From an uncultured Brevundimonas sp. (GTDB lineage Bacteria > Pseudomonadota > Alphaproteobacteria > Caulobacterales > Caulobacteraceae), in contig CAMPGL010000050.1 in the NCBI GenBank assembly GCA_946885435.1, positions 1 to 12,477 on the forward strand: 12,477 nt of DNA, in the 5' to 3' direction. The translations under genes and the position numbers were made by a program. Shown here piece by piece: positions 1 to 5,196 of the stretch; within the stretch, counting starts at the first letter, position 1, and each line of letters opens with the position of its first letter. The notes beneath the pieces are model-generated. The model was given only the letters and a program-made list of their open reading frames with translations. It did not search any database and was not told the DNA's origin.

Positions 1-2
1 CC

Positions 3-164
3 GTGGGACCGTGCGCGGTGGCGATCCTCTGGGTCTTCGGCGGCATGGGCTGGCTCGGGATTCCGCTGGGCGTGGCCACGTCGATGTTCTGCGCCATCAC
101 CCTGGGGGTGGGCGTGGACTACGCGATCCACCTCCTGGAGGAGCACGACCGGCTCCGCCGCAGC
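3..164 (+). pseudogene. RND/MMPL-family exporter fragment, cut at both ends
   Basis: The frame starting at base 3 reads as a membrane segment rich in Leu, Gly and Phe, followed by a glycine-rich stretch ending in GVGVDYAIHLLEEHDRLRR. The pattern 'small-Gly-V-D-x-x-I-H-x-L' after a hydrophobic helix is typical of the transmembrane helix 4 region of RND/MMPL-type exporters (proton-driven transport of lipids or drugs across the inner membrane). The 5' part lies outside the window. After about base 164 the frame stays open, but the residues turn Arg/Pro-rich and no longer resemble the family, so the gene seems to break off here, well before the rest of its sterol-sensing-like domain. A real deletion or rearrangement, or a chimeric contig end, would both look like this. 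Family assignment is moderately sure; the exact subfamily cannot be told from about 54 residues. Confidence 0.5.
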
Positions 165-224
165 CTTGCTGGTAGCCGGCTTCCCTGTGGTTTTCACGGG
201 CTTCTTCGGTGTCTTGTCCGTCAT
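165..224 (-). CDS. Possible 5' end of a Lys/Thr-rich protein, truncated
   Basis: On the minus strand an ATG at 224-222 follows a good ribosome-binding site (GGGAG, about 7 bases upstream, within 225-236). The first 20 or so residues read MTDKTPKKPVKTTGKPATSK, a basic, low-complexity start of the kind found before folded domains in many high-GC alphaproteobacterial proteins. Reading on leftwards, the frame runs antisense into the exporter fragment and loses any protein-like character. If this is a gene, its body has been replaced at the junction near base 165. The ATG is in frame with the upstream winged-helix gene, with no stop between, so the stretch could also be read as a tail of that gene. 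I cannot name a family, and it may not be expressed. Confidence 0.25.
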
Positions 225-236
225 CGTGTTACTCCC

Positions 237-491
237 ACGCCCGGCCGCGTCGCCCAGCCGGCTCCTGAGGGTCCGGACGCACTGGGTCAGGGCCTCGTCG
301 GTCACCGGAACGCCCTTCCAGACCTCGGCCAGGAACCGCTCCTTGGTGACCAGCCGGCCGTCCTCGCGGACCAGCAGGATCAGGGCGTCCAGATACCGCG
401 CGTTCAGCTCGACCGGCGTCTCGTCCAGCCACAGCCGGCGATTGGCCGGATCCAGCCGGAAGCGGTCGAAGCGATAGCTGCCGGACGCCAC
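237..491 (-). pseudogene. Winged-helix (OmpR/PhoB-type) transcription regulator, truncated
   Basis: Reading leftwards from a GTG at 491-489 gives about 85 residues matching an OmpR/PhoB-type (Trans_reg_C) DNA-binding domain: SYRFDRFRLDPANRRLWLD, then VELNARYLDALILLVREDGRLVTKE (split here at 'LILL') with the helix pattern of the fold, then RFLAEVWKGVPVTDEALTQC and VRTLRSRLGD. Regulators of this plan, resembling the N-terminus of CadC-like proteins, normally continue with a short linker and the wing hairpin ending in 'GYRF', then a membrane or sensor domain. Here the match stops right after RSRLGD (about residue 81). The next codons, AAGRGSN, lead into another possible gene start. The frame has no stop before the window edge. 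The domain identity is well supported; that the gene is broken is inferred from the missing wing. It is divergent from the S4-protein gene, 111 bases away. Confidence 0.6.
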
Positions 492-602
492 GTGTCTGCC
501 TGTCTCCGCACGGTGAGCGAGGCTCCTGTGATGCCCCGCGCCCGCGCGGGTGGCAACGCCCGCCGCTGGCGACTTCCGGCCTGCTCGCGCATTGTCCCTG
601 CG

Positions 603-881
603 ATGGACGACACCTGCCGTATCGACGTCTGGCTCTGGCGCGCGCGCTTCTTCAAGACCCGCGGCATGGCCGCCCGCTTCGTCGAGGAGGGCCGTGTCCG
701 CCTGCTGCGCCAGGGCTCCGAGGTCCGGCTCGACAAGCCCAGCCGCACCATCCGCGCGGGCGAGCGGCTGGTCTTCGTGCTCGGCGGGCGGGTCACCGAG
801 CTGACCATCCTGGCCTGCGGCGAACGCCGCGGCCCAGCCGAGGAGGCCAGAGGGCTCTATGCGCTCGCGCCCGCGAGTTGA
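603..881 (+). CDS. S4-domain RNA-binding protein (HslR-like)
   Basis: A 92-residue protein that is almost entirely an S4 domain. Residues 5-20 (CRIDVWLWRARFFKTR) and 21-60 carry the standard pattern: a basic first helix, 'R-x-x-A-x-x-x-V-E-x-G-x-V' (GMAARFVEEGRVRL), and a beta strand with 'K-P-S-R-x-I-x-x-G' before the final LVFVLGG. The family binds structured RNA; the E. coli relative Hsp15/HslR binds 50S subunits carrying stalled nascent chains. In this short alphaproteobacterial form the role is inferred. The ATG at 603 is chosen because the S4 homology begins five residues later, although the same frame is open far upstream; that upstream part is Arg/Pro-rich and not protein-like. The C-terminal 25 residues are a weakly basic tail. 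fdxA follows 60 bases downstream on the same strand, so co-transcription is possible. Confidence 0.85.
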   Translation: MDDTCRIDVWLWRARFFKTRGMAARFVEEGRVRLLRQGSEVRLDKPSRTIRAGERLVFVLGGRVTELTILACGERRGPAEEARGLYALAPAS

Positions 882-941
882 CAGGGCCAGTCTGCGGGCC
901 CATGTCCGCCCCGCCTCCCGCATGAGTTCATTCGCCCACCG

Positions 942-1283
942 ATGACCTACATCGTCACTGACGCCTGCGTGCGCTGCAAGTTCATGGACTGCGTCGAGGT
1001 GTGCCCCGTCGACTGCTTCTATGAAGGCGAGAACTTCCTCGTCATCAATCCGGACGAATGCATCGACTGCGGCGTCTGCGAGCCCGAATGCCCGGTCGAC
1101 GCCATCAAGCCCGACACCGAGGACGAGCCCGACGGCAAGTGGCTGCAGATCAACGCTTCCTACGCCAAGGTCTGGCCGAACATCACCATCAAGGGGACGC
1201 CGCCCGCCGACGCCGAGCAGTTCGAGCGCGAGACCGGCAAGTTCGAAAAGTACTTCTCCGAGAAGCCCGGCAAGGGCCGCTGA
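942..1283 (+). CDS. fdxA: 7Fe ferredoxin (3Fe-4S / 4Fe-4S), FdxA
   Basis: A 113-residue soluble electron carrier of the Azotobacter vinelandii ferredoxin I type. The N-terminal half has the full cysteine set: C9, C17, C21, C40, C43, C46 and C50, plus C12 and C25, which are also present in the Azotobacter protein. By comparison with that structure, C9, C17 and C50 should bind the 3Fe-4S cluster, and C21, C40, C43 and C46 the 4Fe-4S cluster. Residues 55-113 form the long C-terminal region typical of the subfamily, with the WPNIT motif at about 73-77. Length and start are usual for the family. No clear Shine-Dalgarno precedes the ATG (GCCCACCG just upstream). It lies between the S4 protein and cdnL, an order I associate with Caulobacterales. 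Its redox partner is not visible here. Confidence 0.96.
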   Translation: MTYIVTDACVRCKFMDCVEVCPVDCFYEGENFLVINPDECIDCGVCEPECPVDAIKPDTEDEPDGKWLQINASYAKVWPNITIKGTPPADAEQFERETGKFEKYFSEKPGKGR

Positions 1284-1300
1284 GAGCCACGCGCGCTCGT

Positions 1301-1328
1301 TTGAAATTTCCCGATTTTGTGTTATATA
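1301..1328 (+). promoter_or_regulatory. Predicted sigma-70-type promoter of cdnL
   Basis: TTGAAA (1301-1306), a 16-base spacer, then TATATA (1323-1328) followed by GG. It lies in a short AT-rich island just after fdxA, in otherwise GC-rich DNA. Transcription would begin near 1335, giving cdnL a 5' leader of about 200 bases. Prediction from sequence only. Confidence 0.55.
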
Positions 1329-1340
1329 GGCGTGTGCTGA

Positions 1341-1401
1341 CGGGCGGCGTCGCGAATTTCGCGGGCCGCCCGCCTTATTGAAAGGCCGCCTGAACGGCGG
1401 C
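1341..1401 (+). promoter_or_regulatory. Two tandem hairpins in the cdnL 5' leader
   Basis: Hairpin 1 pairs 1341-1348 (CGGGCGGC) with 1365-1372 (GCCGCCCG), and its interior folds again through CGCGA (1351-1355) and TCGCG (1359-1363). Hairpin 2 pairs GCCGCC (1385-1390) with GGCGGC (1396-1401) around a TGAAC loop. Neither is followed by a run of T, so neither looks like a standard terminator. They could still end or stabilise the fdxA message, or act in the cdnL leader. Confidence 0.5.
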
Positions 1402-1504
1402 GTTCGGCAGAGGTCGAGTGTCTCTTCTCAGGTGATGAGATCGATGTCCGCGCGGCGCTCCGCAATGGAGTCCGGCGTCATTGCGTGTCGCTGCCCGCGA
1501 CGCG

Positions 1505-1533
1505 GAGAGGTTCGCTTCCAAGCGAGAGGTTCG
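1505..1533 (+). repeat. 10-bp direct repeat GAGAGGTTCG containing the cdnL ribosome-binding site
   Basis: GAGAGGTTCG occurs at 1505-1514 and again at 1524-1533, a 19-base period. The second copy carries GAGAGG 6 bases before the cdnL ATG and so acts as the ribosome-binding site. The first is an identical copy upstream. CGCTT (1513-1517) and AAGCG (1520-1524) between them can pair. Confidence 0.6.
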
Positions 1534-1535
1534 GA

Positions 1536-2075
1536 ATGAGCAAGAGCGGTCTGGAATTCAAGGTCGGCGACGCGGTTGTCTATCCGGCGCACGGCGTCGG
1601 CAAGGTCGCGGGCATCGAGACCCAGGAAGTCGCCGGCATGGCGCTCGAGGTCTATGTCATCACCTTCGACCACGAGAAGATGACCCTGCGCGTCCCGACC
1701 AAGAAGGCCAAGACCGCCGGCCTGCGTTCGCTCGCCGCCCAGGACGTGGTGACCAAGGCCCTGACCACGCTGAAGGGTCGCGCCCGCATCAAGCGCACCA
1801 TGTGGTCGCGCCGCGCCCAGGAATACGAAGCCAAGATCAACTCGGGCGACCTGGTGTCGATCGCCGAGGTGGTCCGCGACCTGCACCGCGCCGACAACCA
1901 GCCGGAGCAGTCCTACTCGGAGCGCCAGCTCTATGAATCGGCGCTGGACCGGATGGCCCGCGAGGTCGCCGCCGCCAACAAGATCGACAAGGACGCCGCC
2001 GTTGAGCTGCTCGGCAAGTCGCTGAGCGCCAAGAAGGCGGTCATCCAGGCCGCCGAGGAAGCCGAAGCGGCCTGA
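1536..2075 (+). CDS. cdnL: CarD-family RNA polymerase-binding regulator CdnL
   Basis: A 179-residue CarD/CdnL protein. Residues 5-65 form the RNA polymerase-interacting (Tudor-like) domain, with the family hallmark YPAHGVG at 16-22 and the strand pattern YVITFDHEKMTLRVPT at 40-55. Residues 70-175 form the helical DNA-contacting domain, including TMWSRRAQEYEAKINSGD (88-105) with the conserved Trp90. CdnL binds the beta subunit and stabilises open complexes, chiefly at rRNA and other housekeeping promoters. In Caulobacter it supports growth and is removed by ClpXP on starvation, recognised through C-terminal alanines. This protein also ends in Ala-Ala. I chose ATG 1536 because it has a ribosome-binding site and the domain begins directly after it; a GTG in frame at 1485 would add 17 residues unlike the family. 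It has its own predicted promoter and a terminator at 2097-2132. Confidence 0.95.
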   Translation: MSKSGLEFKVGDAVVYPAHGVGKVAGIETQEVAGMALEVYVITFDHEKMTLRVPTKKAKTAGLRSLAAQDVVTKALTTLKGRARIKRTMWSRRAQEYEAKINSGDLVSIAEVVRDLHRADNQPEQSYSERQLYESALDRMAREVAAANKIDKDAAVELLGKSLSAKKAVIQAAEEAEAA

Positions 2076-2096
2076 TCGGCCTTACGGTCTGAAATG

Positions 2097-2132
2097 CAAA
2101 ACGCCCGGTCCTGGACCGGGCGTTTTTCTTTT
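2097..2132. terminator. Strong bidirectional intrinsic terminator (cdnL / DUF3617 gene)
   Basis: AAAACGCCCGGT (2098-2109) pairs with ACCGGGCGTTTT (2115-2126) around CCTGG, followed by a T-rich tract to 2132. The A run on the left gives a U tract for leftward transcripts as well, which suits its place between two converging genes: cdnL ends at 2075, and the opposite gene ends at 2136. Confidence 0.93.
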
Positions 2133-2135
2133 GAC

Positions 2136-2576
2136 CTAGCTGGGGCAGGTGGCTGACAGCCGCCGCGCCCGGATGGTCCCGGTCGGACTGACCGGAATGC
2201 CCAGGAACCGGCCTTCCAGCCGCGCCTGCATCTCGAAGGAGGTCGGGCTGTAGGTCCCCGAGGCGATGACATCGACGGTACGGCCGCGCCGGTCGCGGCA
2301 CGTGCCCTCGAACCGCATGCGGCCGTCGCCGACCACGCGGGTCGGGTAGTCGCAGGTGTAGTGCCGGTTCGACGGCCCGTTGAAGAACCGGTTGATCTCG
2401 TGGGCCCGCACGCAGCGGTTCTCCGTATCCGTGGACGAGAAGCCCAGCTGGATCCGGCTGGTGTATTCCCAGTACCCCGGCAGGATGGTGTTGGTGTTCT
2501 GCGCCTGCGGCGCGGCGGCGCTCAGCAGCAGCGCAGGCGTCGCGATCGCGGCGGCGAGGAGGAGGCGGCGTTTCAT
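2136..2576 (-). CDS. Exported DUF3617-like protein
   Basis: A 146-residue protein with a clear Sec signal peptide: MKRR, a hydrophobic core LLLAAAIATPALLLSAAA, and a likely cut after A-Q-A or nearby (about residue 25). The mature part opens with ILPGYWEYT, the pattern that starts many DUF3617 proteins ('G-x-W-E-x-x'). It contains four cysteines (C55, C75, C93, C144), probably two disulfides, and predicted beta strands (GRMRFEGTCRDRRG, SFEMQARLEGRFLG). The C-terminus RRLSATCPS is also typical. The function of the family is unknown; it is periplasmic and common in alphaproteobacteria. I chose ATG 2576 because the signal peptide begins there; a longer frame to 2771 adds a non-protein-like leader that overlaps the promoter region. 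It is transcribed away from rpmB and ends at the terminator shared with cdnL. Confidence 0.8.
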   Translation of the reverse strand: MKRRLLLAAAIATPALLLSAAAPQAQNTNTILPGYWEYTSRIQLGFSSTDTENRCVRAHEINRFFNGPSNRHYTCDYPTRVVGDGRMRFEGTCRDRRGRTVDVIASGTYSPTSFEMQARLEGRFLGIPVSPTGTIRARRLSATCPS

Positions 2577-2615
2577 GTCGGTCTTCAGTTCCAGAGGTAT
2601 CCCCGGCGTTCTCGC

Positions 2616-2621
2616 TATATA
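2616..2621 (-). promoter_or_regulatory. Candidate -10 element for the DUF3617-like gene
   Basis: TATATA at 2616-2621, inside the palindrome CTATATAG, sits 40 bases upstream of the leftward ATG. With a 17-base spacer the -35 on the minus strand would be TTCAGG, a poor match. Tentative. Confidence 0.3.
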
Positions 2622-2680
2622 GTGCGTCTTGAACGCGGCCTGAACGAGGCCAAACCTGACGCGCGAAAGTCTGTTCCGCC

Positions 2681-2710
2681 TTGACGCCGCGCAGATGTCC
2701 CGCGTATATG
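2681..2710 (+). promoter_or_regulatory. Predicted rpmB promoter
   Basis: TTGACG (2681-2686), an 18-base spacer and TATATG (2705-2710), a good housekeeping promoter for Caulobacterales. Transcription should begin near 2717, about 70 bases before the rpmB ATG. Confidence 0.65.
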
Positions 2711-2719
2711 CCCGCCTCC

Positions 2720-2744
2720 CGCGCGGGTTCGCCCCGCGCGTTTT
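2720..2744 (+). promoter_or_regulatory. Terminator-like hairpin in the rpmB leader
   Basis: CGCGCGGG (2720-2727) pairs perfectly with CCCGCGCG (2733-2740) around a TTCGC loop and is followed at once by TTTT (2741-2744). It falls at the very start of the predicted rpmB transcript. Possible roles are 5'-end protection, attenuation, or a stop for transcription arriving from upstream. Confidence 0.5.
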
Positions 2745-2772
2745 GTCATTCTGCGCGCCAGCGCACGCCAAT

Positions 2773-2777
2773 AAGGA
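2773..2777 (+). promoter_or_regulatory. rpmB ribosome-binding site
   Basis: AAGGA, 8 bases before the ATG at 2786. It supports this start over the in-frame ATG at 2681, which would lie inside the predicted promoter. Confidence 0.75.
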
Positions 2778-2785
2778 TTTCGGAC

Positions 2786-3079
2786 ATGTCGCGCCGCTGC
2801 GAGCTGACCGGCGTCGGTCCCATGGTGGGCCACAGCGTGAGCCACTCCAACATCAAGACCAAGCGCCGGTTCCTGCCGTCGCTGAAGGCCGTCTCCCTGC
2901 GCTCGGACGCGCTGGGCCAGGACGTGCGCCTGCGTATCTCGAACGCGGCCCTGCGCACCCTGGACTTCAAGGGCGGCCTGGACACCTACATCGTCAAGGC
3001 GAGCGACGAGGTTCTCTCGCCGCGCGCTCAGAAGCTGAAGCGCCAGATCAAGGCCAAGCAGGCGCAAGCCGCCGCCTGA
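2786..3079 (+). CDS. rpmB: 50S ribosomal protein L28
   Basis: A 97-residue L28, a small basic protein of the large subunit near the E site. The opening [22 protein letters not shown] matches the conserved 'R-x-C-x-x-T-G-x-x-P-x-x-G-x-x-x-S-H-S/A-x-x-x-T' pattern, followed by [18 protein letters not shown]. The C-terminal part ([21 protein letters not shown]) is the usual alphaproteobacterial extension, where L28 is about 95-100 residues compared with 78 in E. coli. It keeps a single Cys in the N-terminal segment (C5), so it is not clearly the zinc-ribbon form. It stands alone, not next to rpmG, with its own promoter, leader hairpin and terminator, so it is probably expressed as a single-gene unit. 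Confidence 0.97.
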   Translation: MSRRCELTGVGPMVGHSVSHSNIKTKRRFLPSLKAVSLRSDALGQDVRLRISNAALRTLDFKGGLDTYIVKASDEVLSPRAQKLKRQIKAKQAQAAA

Positions 3080-3102
3080 TCACGCTTTGGGGCTTAGGGG
3101 CC

Positions 3103-3131
3103 AAAGGCCGGCGGCGACGCCGGCCTTTTTT
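3103..3131 (+). terminator. rpmB intrinsic terminator
   Basis: AAAGGCCGGCG (3103-3113) pairs with CGCCGGCCTTT (3118-3128) around GCGA, with a run of T to 3131. A strong, standard terminator 24 bases after the rpmB stop. Confidence 0.93.
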
Positions 3132-3180
3132 CGTGCCTGAAAGATGGACAAGCGCCGCCTTGCGGCCGCACCCTCCCCGC

Positions 3181-4284
3181 ATGAACCGCCGGTCGTTCCT
3201 TGCCGCCTCCGTCGCAGCCGCCGCCCTGCCGCCCGGGGCCGCCTTCGCGCAGGAGGCCGACCTTCAGGCCAGGCTCGACGCCCTCCGGACTGAGCACGGC
3301 CTGCCCGCGCTGGGCGGGGCGGTCGTCACCGCCGATGGCCTGGCCTGGTCGGGGGTGACGGGCCTGCGCCGCGCGGACGTCGCCGCCGCCGTCACCCTTT
3401 CGGACACGTGGCACCTCGGCTCCAACACCAAGGCCATGACCGCCGCCCTGTTCGCGCGGCTGGTGGAGCAGGGGCGCACCGGCTGGGGGGCGACCCTTCC
3501 CGAGCTCTTCCCCGATCTGCGGGCCGACCCCGCCTTCGCCGCCGTCACCATCGAGGACGTCATGCGCCACCGCGCGGCCATCCTCGACCAGGCCGTCATG
3601 CCGGGCTGGATGCTTCTGGCCTGGGCCGGCGGAGACGTCCGCGCGCTGCGCAGCCAGCTGGCCGAGGCGGCGCTGGGCGTGCCGCCGACCGGAGCGCCCG
3701 GGGCCTTCTCCTACGGCAACGCCAACTACATCCTGGCCGGGGCGGCGATCGAGCGGATCACCGGCCTGCCCTGGGAGGAGGCGATCCGTCGCGAGGTCTT
3801 CGAACCACTCGGCATGGCCTCGGCCGGGTTCGGCCCGCCCACGGGTGATCAGCCCTGGGGTCATCGCGCGGGGACCGCCGGCCTGCAGCCGATGGACCCC
3901 GCGGTCCCCGGCTCGGACAACCCGGCCGCCATGGGCCCGGCCGGGACGGTCCACGCCAGCCTCGAGGACTACGCCAGGTTCGTTCGCGTCTTCCTGACCG
4001 ATGGCGGAGGCTGGCTGTCGCCCGAGAGCATCGCCCGCCTGACCGCTCCCGTCGCCGACGCGAGCGGGGCCTATGCGCTGGGCTGGGGCGTCCTGCCGCC
4101 TCAGCCCTGGACCGGCGGCGGGCCGGGTCTCGTTCACGACGGATCGAACACCATGTGGCTGGCCCGTGCGGCCATGGCCCCGGCGCGCCGGGCCGCCGCC
4201 ATCTGTGTCTCCAACGCCGCCCAACCGGCGCAACCGGCGTTCAGCGCCTTGACGCAGGCCCTGATCGGGCGGTTCCCTGCCTGA
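3181..4284 (+). CDS. Exported serine hydrolase, beta-lactamase class C / DD-peptidase family
   Basis: A 367-residue serine hydrolase of the beta-lactamase class C / penicillin-binding-protein-like fold. Residues 1-23 (MNRRSFLAASVAAAALPPGAAFA) are a signal peptide with an 'RRSFLAA' opening, so Tat export is possible although a standard Sec route is not excluded. The active-site motifs are all present: S81-N-T-K84 (S-x-x-K, catalytic Ser81), Y178-G-N180 (Y-x-N), and H319-D-G321 in place of K-T-G. The usual 'H-T-S-G' stretch reads RHRAAIL (about 129-135), an unusual variant. Such proteins cleave peptide or ester bonds; their substrates range from peptidoglycan peptides to small esters, so the real substrate is unknown and resistance should not be assumed. 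No clear Shine-Dalgarno precedes the ATG. It lies between the rpmB terminator and the extensin-like gene. Confidence 0.88.
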   Translation: MNRRSFLAASVAAAALPPGAAFAQEADLQARLDALRTEHGLPALGGAVVTADGLAWSGVTGLRRADVAAAVTLSDTWHLGSNTKAMTAALFARLVEQGRTGWGATLPELFPDLRADPAFAAVTIEDVMRHRAAILDQAVMPGWMLLAWAGGDVRALRSQLAEAALGVPPTGAPGAFSYGNANYILAGAAIERITGLPWEEAIRREVFEPLGMASAGFGPPTGDQPWGHRAGTAGLQPMDPAVPGSDNPAAMGPAGTVHASLEDYARFVRVFLTDGGGWLSPESIARLTAPVADASGAYALGWGVLPPQPWTGGGPGLVHDGSNTMWLARAAMAPARRAAAICVSNAAQPAQPAFSALTQALIGRFPA

Positions 4285-4332
4285 TTACAGGGAGGTCGGC
4301 GCCCGCGTCGACGCTTGGGACGTTAGTCCGGC

Positions 4333-4500
4333 ATGAAGCGCGAGCACGAACCCGACGGCGCCGGATCCGTCCTGGCCGACCTCTGGGTCCAGCTCTGGCA
4401 GGCGGTGATCGTCGGCGCCTTCGCCCTGGCGGTGCTCGACGGCTGGGCTCCGCCCGAGCACCTGCCCTGGACCCGCCTCTACCTCGATCGCCCCGTCTGA
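4333..4500 (+). pseudogene. N-terminal membrane anchor of the extensin-like protein, ended by an in-frame TGA
   Basis: A 55-codon frame with one membrane segment (about residues 20-38, LWQAVIVGAFALAVLDGW) followed by PPEHLPWTRLYLDRPV, then TGA at 4498-4500. The next codon is GTG, and the same frame continues for 230 codons as the extensin-like domain. In proteobacterial extensin-family proteins a hydrophobic N-terminus is followed by 'LPW-x-x-L-x-L-x-x-P-V-G-x-A-T', which then runs straight on into the domain. Here the Gly expected after P-V is exactly the TGA, and VATPA follows. A single GGA-to-TGA change (or a base-call error) explains it. I read the two frames as one gene interrupted by a stop; a separate small membrane protein is the less likely alternative. 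Confidence 0.65.
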
Positions 4501-5193
4501 GTGGCCACGCCGGCCAACATCGCCGACCTGGACGTCCCCGATCGCGTCCCGCCCACCGTGGTGGCGGACGAGACAGAGCGCTGCATGCAGACCCTGCGCG
4601 CCGCGGGCGTCGAGGTCGAGCGGGCCGAGGACGTCGACGACGGCCAGTACTGCGTGGTGCAGGGCGCGGTCCGGATCACCGGCGGCCTCGTCACCCCGAT
4701 CCGTCCCGGCGGCCTGGTCATGCGCTGTCCGCTGGCGGTCCGCTATGTGGTCTGGGAACGCCAGACCCTGCGGCCCGCCGCCGAGGAGATCCTCGGCTCG
4801 TCCGTCGCCCATGTGGAGGCCAGCGGCTACGCCTGCCGGCGCGTCTACGGCTCCACCGATCCCATGTCGCGGCCCAGCGAGCACGCGCGCGGCAATGCGC
4901 TCGACGTCTCGGCCATCGAGCTGGAGGACGGCCGGCGCATCACCGTCGCCTATGGGTGGGGTCCGATCCGCGAGGACAGCCGCGCCGCCGAGCAGGCGCG
5001 CGAGGACTCCGGGGGACTTCCCTCGATCTTCCCGTCAGGTCCGCCCGAGCCGGCTACGCCCGAGGCCCGCTTCCTGCGCCGCATCCGCGACGAGGGCTGC
5101 GAGGTCTTCGGCACGGTTCTCAGCCCCGAGTACAACACCGCCCATCGCGACCACCTGCACCTCGACGCCTCGCGCATCGGCCTGTGCAGCTGA
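4501..5193 (+). CDS. Extensin-family protein, main domain downstream of the in-frame stop
   Basis: From the GTG right after the TGA, 230 residues carry the extensin-like C-terminal domain found in many alphaproteobacteria. It has a C-containing N-terminal part (ERCMQTLRAAGV), then VHVEASGYACRRVYG-like residues at 103-117, then the M15-peptidase-like motifs S-E-H128-x-x-G-N-A-L-D135-V and H215-R-D-H-x-H220-L-D. These suggest a zinc site as in D-Ala-D-Ala endo/carboxypeptidases, so a role in cell-wall metabolism is likely but unproven. Six cysteines (C28, C51, C76, C112, C200, C229) point to disulfides and a periplasmic location. A product started at this GTG would have no signal or membrane anchor and would stay in the cytoplasm, which argues that the upstream frame belongs to the same protein. 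It ends three bases from the converging DJ-1 gene. Confidence 0.8.
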   Translation: MATPANIADLDVPDRVPPTVVADETERCMQTLRAAGVEVERAEDVDDGQYCVVQGAVRITGGLVTPIRPGGLVMRCPLAVRYVVWERQTLRPAAEEILGSSVAHVEASGYACRRVYGSTDPMSRPSEHARGNALDVSAIELEDGRRITVAYGWGPIREDSRAAEQAREDSGGLPSIFPSGPPEPATPEARFLRRIRDEGCEVFGTVLSPEYNTAHRDHLHLDASRIGLCS

Positions 5194-5196
5194 AGT

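Noticed and set aside
166..240. Hydrophobic stretch in frame 1 (AGFPVVFTGFFGVLSVIVLL) as a continuation of the exporter after a frameshift
   Set aside because: It is the exact antisense of the Lys/Thr-rich gene start with a good ribosome-binding site, and Lys codons read backwards give Phe/Leu. I could not match it to the family's next helix, so I left it open, not called.
541..550. Palindrome CCCGCGCGGG, also present at 2718-2727
   Set aside because: Short GC palindromes recur by chance at this base composition, and the two contexts share nothing else.
3..881. A single 292-codon open frame from the left edge through the S4 protein
   Set aside because: Only its first 54 codons (exporter) and last 92 (S4) look like protein; the middle is Arg/Pro-rich and antisense to a winged-helix domain. 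Frames stay open by chance in such GC-rich DNA.
1485..1535. GTG start at 1485 adding 17 residues to CdnL
   Set aside because: The extension is unlike the family and ignores the well-placed ribosome-binding site before ATG 1536.
2577..2771. Upstream extension of the DUF3617-like protein to 2771
   Set aside because: It would bury the signal peptide behind 65 basic residues and run through the rpmB leader and promoter region.
3094..4233. Long open frame on the minus strand opposite the serine hydrolase
   Set aside because: Gly/Arg-rich shadow of the real gene with no recognisable motifs; the plus strand carries a signal peptide and catalytic motifs.
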